A DNA stretch of 64,000 nt, from the NCBI RefSeq assembly GCF_000003855.2, contig NW_003101679.1:1552271-1616270 (forward strand), written 5' to 3'. Each line of letters opens with the position of its first letter. Positions within the stretch are counted from its first letter, which is position 1. The notes under the pieces were generated by a model. The model saw only the letters and a list, made by a program, of their open reading frames with translations, searched no databases and had not been told where the DNA came from. Source of the DNA: Blastomyces gilchristii SLH14081. Its lineage: Eukaryota; Ascomycota; Eurotiomycetes; Onygenales; Ajellomycetaceae. A program made the position numbers and the translations under genes. This document shows, piece after piece, positions 33,954 to 46,197 of this stretch.

Positions 33954-36900
33954 CAATGAATATGATTCTTATATCTACTGTGATTGATAACATGTATAAT
34001 ATGAAAGCCATTATAGACAGTGATCTATGTCATTATATAATGATTAAATCTTCAGTTGTAAGATATTATAATCTTCAGTGTATTCTCTTATCAAATCTCT
34101 GACTTCTTGCAGAATTCAATGACTCAAAGAATGTTTACATCTGTTACATGATGAAGCTAAACATAGATGTTGAAGAACATCAATGTGAAGATGCCTATGT
34201 ATATGAACTTGATAATCTTGATTATAATCTTATATTAGAACTTATCTGACTGTCTGAACAAGGCATCTTATTAAATGTTCAAAACAGAAGCTTAATATTC
34301 TGTAACAATGATAAAGTTCATGAAGATGACATTTACAAGACTATAAATCTGACACAGATCTCTGTTAACACTTATGAAATGTTTTAAAAAAGAAGTCACT
34401 GAAAAGATCACTGATAGCAGAATTATAGAGCAATCTATTTCATCAGTCTGACTGATATCAAGAAAGTCTTAGAAAAGTTATCCTGTACTACAATAATAGA
34501 TTCTTATACAAAACTCTCTCAATAATATCATGAATATCTAGATGTCTTCTGACAAGATAATATTATGAATATACCTCTCTTACAAAGCCTAGGAGTGGAT
34601 CACAGTATCAAGTTAGAAAAGAAGAATGATAAGAACTCTGAGTCATTATAAGGCTCTCTTTATAATATATCTTGAGATGAACTCCTTCTTCTTCAGAAGA
34701 CACTCAATAATCTGTTAAATAAGAAATTCATACATGTTAGTAACTCTTTCACTGCAGCTTCTATTCTCTTTGCAAAGAAATCAGATGAAGAACTTCAATT
34801 CTGTGTAAACTATTGAGAATTGAACAGATTAATCAAGAAGAACTGCTATTCTTTATCTCTTATCAATGAAACCCTAGCTTGTATCAGACAAGCTCAATAA
34901 TTTATAAAACTAGATATTATCACTGCATTTCATAAGATTCATATCACTGAAGAAGATGAATGACTTACAGTATTTCAAACATGTTATAATCTGTTTGAAT
35001 GAGTAGTCACACTCTTTGAACTGGCTAGTGTTCTCAGTACATTTCAGAAGTATATCAACTGAGCACTCTGAGATTTTCTTAACAAATTTGCATCTGCATA
35101 TCTCAATGACATTCTTATTTTCACTGATAAGTTCAGAAAAGAATATCAAGAACACATGTGAAGAGTATTATAACAATTACAAGAAGCAGAACTATCAATA
35201 GATATTAATAAGTGTGATTTTGAAGTCAAGAGTACAAAATATCTCAGTTTTATCATAGAAGCTGACAAGGGGTTTTAAATGAATTCTGAGAAAGTCTTCA
35301 TCATTCTTGAATGAGAAGCTCCATGTACTGTGAAGAATGTATAAAGCTTCATCAGATTTACTAACTTCTATCAGCATTTTATAAGAAACTTCTCAAATAT
35401 CATGAGATCACTTACAGAACTCACTAAGAAGAACTCAGTATTTCAATGATTAGCAGACACTGATGCTGTATTTACATAGATAAAGAAGATGTTCATTAAT
35501 ACATCTCTGCTAATGATATTTATCTCTCACTATGAAACAGTTATTGAAGCTGACTTCTCTGACTATATTACAGAGAGAGCTATATTACAATATAATAATA
35601 AAGATGTCTTACAATCATACATCTTCATGTCTAAGAAGTTGAGCCCTGTTAAATACAACTATGAGATCTATGACAAGAAACTTCTCATAATTATACACTG
35701 TCTAGAGAAATGGGACTCTGAACTCTGAAGTGTCTTCAAATTTGAAATAATTATAGATTATAAGAATCTCAAACACTTCACTATCATCTACAAGCTTATC
35801 AAATGACAGATGTGATGGTTCAAGCTATTAAGCTGTTTTCATTTCATAATACACTACCATCTCAGCAGTCAGAACTCAATGACAGATGCTCTCTCATAAC
35901 AAGAGCAAGATATATCATTCAATGTAACAGATACATGTTGAATGAACTCAGAACACCAGCTTTTAAATTCAAAGATATTAGTTGATCAAGATGAAACAAC
36001 TCATGACACTATACATACTTCTCTGATTAGAACTGTCACTGATATCTCAACTTCTTTCAAACCTATACTAGATGAATTGTGACATACAATAGCTCAAACT
36101 GATGAACTTCTTTAAATACTCACTGAAGTAGTATATTAAGAAGCACTCTGATTCCCTTCAGAACTACATATAAGAATTGACATCTCAGAATACTCAATTA
36201 ATAACAATAATATTCTGTAATTCTGTGAATAACACTGAGTCTCTCACTCTGAACTTTTATGCACCTGGATAATGCAAGAGATGCATGATTCTCATATGAC
36301 TGATTATTCAGATTATGAATAACTGTATTGAATAATCTCTTAAGAGTTCTACTAATCTGAGATATCAAACAGCATCAGATGTTTTGTCTGAAACTGTAAC
36401 TGTTATTCTTTCATCATCTAATAAAAGAACTGTAGAAAAGATCTGCTGAAATCACTCAATATCTCTGATAGAATCTGATAAGATGTGATAATTAACTTTG
36501 CTATTGATCTCTCTGAGAGCAAGAGTTATAAAAATATTCTGGTCATTGTGAACTGATTGAGTAAAGATGTAATATTGAAATCTTGTAATAAGATAAATAC
36601 TGAATAAGTCACTGAAGCTTTTCTACAGAGCTCATTCTATTGAATATATGAATTGCTGAGATCTATAGTATCAGATCAGAGCTGTCAATTCATGAGTACT
36701 CTCTGAACAAGAATCTGTCAAGTTCTCAAGATTATATACTATTTATCAACTGTCTATCACTCTGAGACTGATGATGTGTCAGAACAGATAATTCAGACTG
36801 TAAAGAATTATCTTTATAAGTTCTGCAATCACTTATAAGACAATTGACATAATCTTCCTCTACACACAGAGGTCACTATTAGCAGCTGAGATGCTGTCTC

Positions 36901-37552
36901 AACAGATGTAAGCCTGTTCTTCCTTACACACAGTTATCATATAAAAGTATTGAATCTTCTACAAATCATACATTTCACACTGAACTCTCACAGTGCAATT
37001 CAGATCACTGATAATATAGTAACAAAGCTCTGAGATGCCTGTGACTGATCAGAGGCCTTCATAGCAACTGTGAAACAAGATTAAGAGAATTAAATCAATG
37101 TTCACTGAGATCCTGCCAAGTAATATAAGATAGAAGACTTGATGTGATTGAATCTCAAGAATATACAGATCACATATTCATCTTATACACTGAATTACTG
37201 TTATATCAAGTATAAAGTGATAGAAGTTCTAGATAGTCATAACTACTGTTTTGATACATTATCAGAGATTCATAATGTCTTTTGTATGAGCTTGCTCTGC
37301 TGTGCTGTTACTGATCTGTTCTCTTCTCAACTGATTTCTAACTGACAGCTGTCAGGAATCATAGAAGAAGATAATAAACTTGAATGAGAGATTGAAGATA
37401 TTCTTGATGAGAGACTCTGCAGCTGTGGCTGATAATATCTTGTAAAATGAGTCAGCTATAATTGTTTGACCTGAACTCTGAGTTCTGTGTTATCTGAGAC
37501 TGCAGCTCTTGACTGATAGAAACTACATATGATTAGAAAAGAGAGGGACTAA
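33880..37552 (+). pseudogene. Gypsy-A copy 2 pol: protease, RT, RNase H, integrase, chromodomain
   Basis: The protease Asp-Ser at 34016-34021 is in the -1 frame relative to gag. RT is complete, with the catalytic box YLND at 35099-35110, in frame with the protease. RNase H spans about 35520-35900, with open pieces 35489-35728 and 35803-35985. The integrase zinc-finger and core lie over about 36260-36960, and an open stretch at 37148-37345 precedes the chromodomain (about 37388-37500). A purine tract abuts the 3' LTR. Stops are mainly TGA or TAG at expected Trp, Arg or Gln codons. Confidence 0.87.
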
Positions 37553-37843
37553 TGTAACAGACTGTGTCTGATCATTATATAGACTATTTCATTACACTTC
37601 ATAGATTTCATCAAAAGCTCTGATTCTCAGTCATTCTCAATCACTGATTCTCAGCTGAAAAATTCACAGAATTCCTATTCTTCTGCTCTGAAGCTTCACC
37701 GCGTACACATCACATACAAGTATAAATATTCACTCTGATTGTCAATTCTCACACTTTCTCTTTCTTTTCCTTCTTTAACATTTTTCACTTTGTTATATAA
37801 GACCTATATATTATACTGATCTATTCGGCGTAGGCCTCTTACA
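37553..37843 (+). repeat. Gypsy-A copy 2 3' LTR
   Basis: 291 bp, TGTAACAGAC...CTCTTACA. It aligns to the 5' LTR but has lost most CpGs (for example TGTAACAGACTGTGTCTG against TATAGCGGGCTGCGCCCG). CAGTT follows at 37844-37848. Confidence 0.92.
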
Positions 37844-37848
37844 CAGTT

Positions 37849-39061
37849 GAAGAAAGTATAAAACTGTTAAAATCTGTAAAGAAGAGTGAGCTATATTAAA
37901 GTCTCAGTCAAGATATCTCAAATGAAATACTTTAGAATAGAGTAAAGCTCATTACATCTATTATTCTAACAAGTGTTAGAGATAATATTTCAAAGAAAAA
38001 GTCTTCTGAGTATTTCAAATCTTGATGAAATGAGAATATCACATCTAAAAGAAAACAATTAGCTTCTGCTAGAAGAGATTGAAAGAATAATATAATATCT
38101 GATGAAGAGTTCAAAGCTGTCAGAAATGAATATTTTTCAGATATTAAAAGAGCTAAAACAGACTGCTGAAACAAATTTCTTGAAGAAGCACAAGAAAAAA
38201 AAGTGTTTAAAGCTTTCAACTACACTGAAACAAGAAGTGTAGCAAAACTTCCAGCCTTAGAATATGAGTTTCAGAATGAATCATATACAGCAAATTTCTT
38301 TGAGAAAAATTGTCAAGCTTTTATAAGAATTTTCTTTCAAAACTTATCAGACTCAGATTCAGAGAAAGAGAATATATCACTTTATAACTATATTGATGAA
38401 AATGACTGAGAATGATCTGAACTTATACAAGATGAATTAGAGTCAGCTATCTTCTTAAGTTCAATTAAAACTGCTGTAGAATCTGATTCAATCAATCACT
38501 TAATCATTCAAAATACATATTTCTACTTAAAGAATGAATATTTTGAGCTCTTTTTCAATCTCTTGAAAAATAAGTATCATTCTGAATGCTGGAGATAAGT
38601 CACTGAAGTGATTCTTGTAAAATCTAATAGAAAACCTTTAATTTCTAAGTTATATAGAGTAATATCTCTATTGAACTGTCTAGAAAAGGTTTTAGAAAAG
38701 ATAATAGCTACTCAACTATCTTTTATAAGCTCTATTAATGATTCTCTTCTATTTAGTGAATAAATAAGAGATAGAAAACAATGATCTGCAATTGACACTA
38801 TTCTCTCAGTTATTTATGATATTTAAATAGCAAAGCATGAAGATCTGGTCTCAACTGCAGTTTTTATTGATATAAAAGATACATTTGATCATATTTCAAA
38901 GTCAAAGATAAAGAAGACTTTAAAGATATTAAAACTGTCACTTTCTCTAATAAAATGAGTTAACTGTTTTATATCTAAAAGAATCATACAACTATTCTTT
39001 AATGAAATGAAATAAGATAAGACTGGGATAAAAATAGAAGTACTGCAAGAATCTTCAATCT
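37849..39061 (+). pseudogene. LINE-A copy 3 ORF2, linker and RT N-terminal half
   Basis: Continues the LINE frame after Gypsy-A copy 2. The open piece 38203-38409 and following text match copy 1 7780-8640, including the RT region before the catalytic box. Stops replace several Trp and Gln codons. It ends where the tRNA-like SINE-2 begins, within the text matching copy 1 about 8635. Confidence 0.85.
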
Positions 39062-39385
39062 TGCCGCGGTGGCTGAATGGTTAGTGCGGCCACTCAGTAG
39101 CACCTTGGCGTGGGAAATCAAGGCACGCGGGTTCGAAACCCGCAGGGATATATTAAATCCGGAACTCAAGCACCTCAGGTTTCTAATAAATACAGAGGTG
39201 TACAAATCGCTCCAATGAATCACTCTATGTTTCTGAGCTGAGAAGTTATTATCGCATGTATCTAATGTCACTTCTTTGTATTTTTCTATGTTCTTGTATC
39301 TTGGCGTGTCTCAACACCTGTATTTCCTCCTGTATAATCACACTTGACCTGTATTTAACATCACGCAAGGACTCATCATAAGCTC
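39062..39385 (+). mobile_element. SINE-2: second tRNA-headed element, 3' end hidden in the assembly gap
   Basis: Starts GCCGCGGTGGCTGAATGG, with an A box at 39070-39080 and a B box GGTTCGAAACC at 39130-39140 inside a perfect 5-bp T stem (GCGGG/CCCGC, 39127-39143). It resembles a serine-type tRNA in its head but the acceptor ends do not pair and no clean anticodon arm is seen. The body (39150-39385) keeps CpGs and matches nothing else here, including SINE-1. It interrupts the LINE RT; the 3' end and any target duplication fall in the gap. Confidence 0.65.
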
Positions 39386-39493
39386 NNNNNNNNNNNNNNN
39401 NNNNNNNNNNNNNNNNNNNNNNNNNNNNNNNNNNNNNNNNNNNNNNNNNNNNNNNNNNNNNNNNNNNNNNNNNNNNNNNNNNNNNNNNNNNNN
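39386..39493. other. Assembly gap (108 N)
   Basis: Run of N. From LINE-A copy 1 about 40 bp of ORF2 plus the end of SINE-2 should lie here. The bases just right of it are odd: at 39524-39536 the RT box region reads AAGGGAAGGGAAT where other copies read the YIDD codons, so the gap edge may hold assembly errors. Confidence 0.95.
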
Positions 39494-40429
39494 GAATAGA
39501 GATATGAAAATAGTGAGATCTTTAAGGGAAGGGAATGATATTGATCTAGTCTACAGTTCAAAAACAATCAAAGAGAATTTAAAAGTGATTGAAGAAGCAG
39601 TAAAGAAAATCTTTGTTAGAGCAGATATCAATCAAATTTAATTTAATATAAATAAAACTGAGTTAATTCATTTCTTTTCTAGATTCAATAAGAAAGAACT
39701 ATGCCTAACTCTTTTAAATAAATAGATTAAACTCAGTTTAAATGTCAAATGATTAGAAGTATGATTAAACTTCAAGTTGAATTTTAAATATCATATTCAA
39801 CAAAGAACTATCAAGGTAGAAAGACTATTAAATAGCATAATCAGACTATCAAACACAGAGAGAGGTCTATTCTTCCAGGCTATGAGACAGTTATATATAG
39901 TCTGTATTACCTCAGTAGCTGATTGTGAAGTTCAAGTTTGATGAAATAATTAAGGAAATTTCACTGAACTCTTTCAAAGTCTGTAAAACAGAGCTTTGAG
40001 AAGAATTCTGAGAGCATTCAAATCATCATCTATTAAAGCAATGAAAATTGAAGCTTCAATTCCTTCTTCTGCTATTAGATTTGAAAAGGCCTGTATGAAC
40101 TATGCTCTGAGAGTTATAAAGATAAGCTTAAATCATTTAATCAGAGAAAGAGTCTCTTCTTCATTTTCATTAATTAACTCAGAAAATGAACTGGATTAGA
40201 ATAGATTTCTTGATTAAAATGAAAATAATTCTTCAAAGAAAATACTATCTCAACTATACAGACTATACTCACTGATTAAAAATCAATTTTCTTCATTAAA
40301 TATTGAAAAAGTTGCTCATGAGAAGATATCTCTCTGCAGAGAAAAGCTTGAATCTCTCATAGACTTGTAAATAAGTAAACTATCTAAAGAGAGAGAATAT
40401 GAACAGTATTTGAAGAAAATCTCTATAAT
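39494..40429 (+). pseudogene. LINE-A copy 3 ORF2, RT C-terminal part and linker to RNase H
   Basis: Matches copy 1 from about 8675 to 9610. The open piece 39996-40199 lies in the RT-RNase H linker. The catalytic box has lost its Tyr and first Asp (reads EGND). It ends at ATAAT, the target duplication of Gypsy-A copy 3. Confidence 0.83.
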
Positions 40430-40742
40430 TGTAAGAGGCCTACGCCGAATAGATTGATATAATATATAGGTCTTATATAACAAAGAGAAAAACATTAGAG
40501 AAGGAAAGAAAAGAGAAAGTGTGAGAATCAGCAATTGAAGTGAATATTTATACGCGTATGTGGTGGCCGAGGATCAGTGATTGAGAATGGCTGAGAATCG
40601 GAGTGTACACATTCATGGCAGCTGAGGATCAGTGATTGAGAATGACTGAGAATCAGAGTGTATGCATTCAAGAATGAAGTGATTGAAATCTGTGAAGTGT
40701 AATAGAATAGTCTATATGATTGATCAGGCACAGCTTGTCATA
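40430..40742 (-). repeat. Gypsy-A copy 3 3' LTR
   Basis: 313 bp; more decayed than its partner at 45880-46192, with most CpGs turned to TG or CA. It carries two copies of the roughly 55-bp internal unit. Confidence 0.92.
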
Positions 40743-43700
40743 TTAGCCTCTTTCTTTCAGAAGCAGTTCTCATCAGTCAAGAGTCACTGTTTCAGATAAT
40801 ACAGAACTCAGAGTTCAGGTCAGTTGATCATAGCTGACTCATTTTATAAGATATTGTCAGCTACAGCTGCAGAGTCTCTTATTGAGAATATTCTCAATCT
40901 CTCACTCAAGCTCATTATCTTCTTCTATGATACCTGGCAGCTGTCAGTCAGAAGTCAGTTAAGAAGAGAATGAGTCAGTGATAGTGCAGTGAAGCAAGCT
41001 TGTGTAGAAGATATCATGAATCTCTGATGATATGTCAAGATAGTAGTTATGACTATCTAGAACTTCTATCTCTTTATATCTGACATAGCAGTAATCTAGT
41101 GTATGAGATGAACATGTGATTCATATATTCTTGAGATTCAATCACACAAGGTCTTCTATCTTATACTGCTCTGCAGAATCTTATTGAATGTTGATTTGAT
41201 CTTCTTAGTCTTGTTTCATAATTATCATGAAGACCTCTGCTCAGTTACAGATATCTCAGAGCTTTATTACTATATTATCAGTGATTTGAATTGAACTGCA
41301 GAGATTCAGTGTGAACTGTGTAGTCTCTAGAAGATTCAATACTTTCATGTAATATCTGTATGTAAGAAAGAACAGGCTTACATCTGTTGAAACAGCATCT
41401 CAACTGTTAATAGTGATCTCTGTGTGTAGAAGAAGATTATGTCAATCATTTTATAAGTAATTACAGAACTTATAAAAATAATTCTTTACAGTCTGAATTA
41501 TCTGTTCTGATGCATCATCAGTCTCAGAGTGATAGACAGTTAACAGACAGTATATAATCTTAAGAACTTGATAGATTCTTGTTCAGAGAGTACTCATGAA
41601 TTGACAGCTCTGATTCAATACTATTGATCTCAATAATTCATATATCTGATAGAATGAACTCTGTAAGAAGTCTTCAGTGACTTGTTCAGTATTCCTCTTA
41701 TCATAAGATTTTAATATTACATTCTTACTTAGTCAGTCAATAATGACTAGAATATTTCTACAATCTTTGCTCTCAGATAGATTAACAGTGAAGTGAATCA
41801 CTACATCTTATCAGATTCTATCAGAGATATTGAGTGATTTCAGTAGATCTTTTCTACAGTTCTTTCATAAGATAATAGAAGAATAGTAGTTGCAGTTTCA
41901 GACAAAGTATCTGATACTGTTTAATATCTCAGATTAATAGAACTCTCAAGAGACCATTCTATACAGTTGTTCACAGTCTGAATAATCAGTTATACATGAA
42001 TCATGCATCTCTTGCATTATTCAGGTGTATAAGAATTCAGAGTGAGAGACTCAGCATTGTTCATGAAATTATAGAGTATTATTATCATCAATTGAATATT
42101 CTGAGATGTTGATTCTTATACATAGTTCTGAGAGAAATCAGAGTGCTTCTTGTTATACTGCTTCAGTGAGTACTTAGAGAAGTTCATTAGTTTGAGCTGC
42201 TGTATATTATAGCTCATCTAATGTAGATTCAGAAGAAGTTGAGATATCAGTGACAGTTCTAACTGAAGAAGCATGTATAGTTCTAATCAGAGAAGTATGT
42301 ATAGTGTCATGAGCTGTTTTATCTTGATCAACTAGTATCTTCAGATTTAAGAGTCAGTGCTCTCAGTTTATTCAGTGAGTATCTGTTACATCAGATAATA
42401 TATCTTACTCTCATTATAAGAGGGCATCTGTTATCAAGTTCTGACTGTCAGAACAGTAGTGTATTGTAAAATGAAAGCAGCTTAAGAACTCAGATTATCA
42501 TATCTGTCATTTGATAAGTTTACAGATAGTCATGAAGTATTTGAGATTCTTATGATTTATGATTATCTCAAATTCAGAGATACTTCAGAGTTCAGAGTTT
42601 CATTCTTCTAAATAGTGTACAATTGTAAGAAGTTTCTTATCATAGATCTCATAATTGTATTCAGCAGGACTCAGTTTCTTAGACATGAAGATATATAATT
42701 GTAGAACATCTTCATTATTCTATTACAATATCACTTCTTCTGTTATATAGTTAGAGAAATCAGTCTTAACAACTGTCTCACAATCAGAATTGAATATTAT
42801 TAGCAGAGAGATATTAATAAACATCTTCTTCATCTGTGTAAATGCAGCTTCAGCATCTGCTAATTATTGAAATACTGAGTCTTTCTTAGTGAGATCTGTA
42901 AGTGATCTCATGATATCTGAGAAGTTTCATATAAATTGTCAATAGAAGTTAGCAAATTCAATGAAGCTTCATACATCTTTCACAGTATATGAAGCTTCTC
43001 ATTTGAGAATGACAGAGATCTTCTCAGAATTCATTCAAATCTTCTTATCAGCTTCTATGATGAAATCTAAGTATTTAGTACTCTTAACTTTGAAATTACA
43101 CTTGTTAATATCAATTGATAGTTCTGCTTCTTATAGTTATTATAATACTCTTCACACATACTCTTGATATTCTTTTCTGAATTTATTGATGAAGATGAGA
43201 ATGTCATCTAGATAAGCAGATGCAAACTTATCAAGAAAATCTCAGAGTGCTCAGTTGATATACTTCTGAAATGTACTGAGAGCATTAGTCAGTTCAAAGA
43301 GTGTGACTATTCATTCAAAGAGATCATAATATGTTTAAAATGCTGTAAGCCATTCATCTTCTTCAGTGATACAAATCTTATGAAATGCAGTGATAATATC
43401 TAACTTTGTAAATCATTGAGCTCATCTGATTCATGCTAGAGTTTCATTGATAAGAGATAAGAAATATCAATCTTTCTTTATCAATCTGTTCAGATCTCAG
43501 TAGTTCACACAGAATTGAAGTTCTTCATCTGACTTCTTTGCAAAGAGAATAGAAGCTGCAGTGAAAGAGTTACTAATACATATGAATTTCTTATCTAACA
43601 GATCATTGAGTGTCTTCTGAAGAAGAAGAAGTTCATCTTGAGACATATTATAAAGAGAGTCTCACAGTGGCTTGAGATTCTTATCATTCTTCTTTTCTAA

Positions 43701-44400
43701 CTTGATACTGTGATTCACTCCTGAGTCTTGTAAAGAAGGTATATTCATAATATTGTCTTGTTGAAAGATATCTAGATAATCATGATATTATTAAGGAAGT
43801 TTTGTATAAGAATCTGTTATTGTAACACAGAATAACTTTTCTAGAGTCTTCTTGATATTAGTCAGACTGATGAAATAGATTGACATATGATTCTGCTGTC
43901 AGTGATCTTGTCAGTGACTCTGTCAGCAGTTTTGATAATGACTTCTTTTTCAGAGTATTTCATAAGTGTTAACAGAGATCTGTGTAAGATTCATAGTCTT
44001 GTGAATATCATCTTCATGAATTCTATCATTGTTAGAGAATATCAAGCTTCTGTTTCAAGCATTTAATAAGATATCTTGTTCAGATAGTCAGATAAGTCTC
44101 AATATAAGATTATAATTGAGATTATCAACTTTATATGCATAGACATCTTCACATTGATGTTCTCTCACATCTATGTTTAGTTTCATCATGTAACAGATAC
44201 AAACATCTTTTGAGCTATTAAATTCTGTGAGAAGTCAGGGTTTTGATAAGAGGATATACTGAAGATTATAACATCTTATGACTGAAGATTTTATCATTGC
44301 ATAGTAGCATAGACCACTGTCTATCATGGCTTTCATATTATACATATTATCAATCACAGTAGATACAAGAATCACATTCATTGTTTTTTTCTCTTTAAAT
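40743..44400 (-). pseudogene. Gypsy-A copy 3 pol
   Basis: The protease Asp codon begins at 44321 (minus) and the RT catalytic box YLDD is intact at 43203-43214, in the same frame (1107 nt apart). RNase H lies over about 42350-42860, integrase about 41330-42060 and the chromodomain about 40790-40930. A purine tract (reverse of TTAGCCTCTTTCTTTC) abuts the LTR. The open piece 42961-43167 on the plus strand is a shadow of RT. Confidence 0.85.
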
Positions 44401-45571
44401 CATTGTCATTCAATCTCTTCAAGCTTCTGTTTGCAAATTTGAACAGAAGCTAATCTTTTCCCTGTTTCATTGAGATATTCTTATAGTTATCTTCTGAATC
44501 TTTCTTCACTGCAATGTGATTGACATGAACAGACACTGATTCATTCTTTGAATGAGAAGACACTGATCTTTCTCTTGATTGAGAAGGCACATAGACTAAT
44601 CAACAGTTGAAAGTGATATATTCTGATTAGTTACAGTTGATGTATATTTCATGTTGATGTTGATCAGCAACTTCTTCAGAAGTGATCTCAGAAACTTGAA
44701 AGCCTGTTTAAATGATGAAAACTCTTGCTTGTGCATAGACATTTGAATCTACTCAGTTCATGATATCTGCATCATTGCTGTTACTCCTCTTCAGTGTGAG
44801 TGTATAAGTGATTGAGATGTAATGTCTTCTGTCACTGTTCTATATACTCTTGAGCTTGATAAGATGATTATTCAATGTTCAGAGCTGTGTGTAGAAGCCT
44901 TCATAAGTTGAGTCTTTGTTTATGCTTATAAGAGTCTGTAAGAGTTCAAAAGTTAATGTCTTCTTAAGCATGCTAATCTTTATTCAATTCTCTCAAGATT
45001 GATTATCTGCTTCTAAGATCTTGATGTCAAAGTCAGGAATAAATGTTGTAAGAGAAATGTTTCTCTGTCAGATACTCTGTAATCAATCTAACATCTTCTG
45101 TTGCATGACAGTGTCTTGAAACAGAATATCAAGATGTTTCATGATGTTATCAGACATTCACAACACTAGTTTACATGCTTTCATTCATGAATGAAACTTC
45201 TGTTTCATGTGATTCTTCAATTGTTCATTAATATATCAATCTTGATTAATTAGTAAACTGATAGCATCTTTATCTACACTCAGTTTCATAAGCATTTTCA
45301 TTCTTCATGATGAGTAGAGAGTGAGATCAGAAGCATTGAAATATACAGAAGCATTTAAGCATTCTTTCAGTACTTTTATATTCAATTCTATAGATGTTGA
45401 AATTGCATGAGTTTCTTATTATGATAATCATTGAATCTCTTCATATTGATGTTATTGAGTTGCATGCATATCAGCTATTTATTGTTATTGTAGTTTCAAC
45501 ATTGCTCAGAGTCACTGTGACACTACATCTATACTTATATTTGAGAGTTCTTTCATATTATCATTAGATAT
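44380..45571 (-). pseudogene. Gypsy-A copy 3 gag
   Basis: Aligned to the gag ATG of other copies, the first codon here reads ATA (minus strand, from 45571), so the start is destroyed. The zinc knuckle at about 44597-44640 is decayed in the same way as copy 1, reading YINCN, a stop, then SEYITFNC. The gag stop of other copies is lost at about 44390. Confidence 0.8.
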
Positions 45572-45866
45572 GGTTATATTGTTTGTCAGATGTGTGATAT
45601 CTGTGAAATCTGAAGAAGTGTAATTATATGAATATCTCATATGTCTGAGTGTCAGAACTCTCAGGTCTTTTGCTGATATTCTCTTAATAAGATCTTATTA
45701 CAGAGTCAGAGTGACTGATGAGTAAGCTTCTATCTGAGAACTCAGTGTTCACTTAACTGTGTTTCTCTTTCTTACATGTTGTTACATGTTCAGATATCTC
45801 TCAATGAATAATCATTTCTAATGAGAAGATAATACATGAATAATTGTTTCTAATAAGAAGATGATG

Positions 45867-45946
45867 AATATTTTTCTAGTATAAGAGATCTACACTGAAT
45901 AGATCAGTATAATATATAGGTCTTATATAACAAAGAGAAAAACATT
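45867..45946 (-). promoter_or_regulatory. Gypsy-A copy 3 self-primer and primer-binding site pair
   Basis: On the minus strand the LTR 11-mer AATGTTTTTCT begins at 45946, 56 nt after the TATA box (45995-46002). The PBS AGAAAAATATT (45877-45867) begins 2 nt past the LTR and differs from a perfect complement by one C-to-T change. Confidence 0.6.
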
Positions 45947-46192
45947 AGAGAAGAAAAGAAAAGAGAAAGTGTGAGAATCAGCAATCAAAGTGGATATTTA
46001 TACATGTATGTGATGGCCGAGGATTGGTGATCAAGAATGGCTGAGAATCGGAGTGTACGCGTTCGTGGCGGCCGAGGATCGGCGATCGAGAATGGCCGAG
46101 AATCGGAGTGTACGCGTTCGAGAATGAAGCGGTTGGAATCTGTGGAGTGTAACAGAAGAGTCTATATGATTGATCGGGCGCAGCCCGCCACA
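45880..46192 (-). repeat. Gypsy-A copy 3 5' LTR
   Basis: 313 bp with CpG-rich U3. Two tandem units of about 55 bp (GGCCGAGGATCGG...) start at 46015 and 46070 on the plus coordinate. The open frame 46037-46429 on the plus strand runs from this LTR into LINE and is a chance fusion. Confidence 0.92.
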
Positions 46193-46197
46193 ATAAT

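Larger units (their letters stand above)
31667..37843 (+). mobile_element. Gypsy-A copy 2, complete, with hAT-N1 copy 2 inside the 5' LTR
   Basis: LTRs at 31667-32471 (291 bp once the 506-bp hAT-N1 and its 8-bp duplication are removed) and 37553-37843 (291 bp), flanked by CAGTT. The LTRs lack the tandem array of copy 1. The internal region is undeleted, so this copy gives the best view of Gypsy-A: gag of 399 codons and a pol with all domains. The 5' LTR keeps many more CpGs than the 3' LTR. Confidence 0.95.
40430..46192 (-). mobile_element. Gypsy-A copy 3, complete
   Basis: 5763 bp on the minus strand with 313-bp LTRs at 40430-40742 (3' LTR) and 45880-46192 (5' LTR), flanked by ATAAT at 40425-40429 and 46193-46197. 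All domains are present: chromodomain, integrase, RNase H, RT, protease and gag read from left to right in reverse order. It interrupts LINE-A just before RNase H. Confidence 0.95.

Noticed and set aside
39062..39150. Functional tRNA gene
   Set aside because: A and B boxes and the T arm are good, but acceptor ends do not pair and no anticodon arm can be drawn. The same reasoning applies to 20047-20155.
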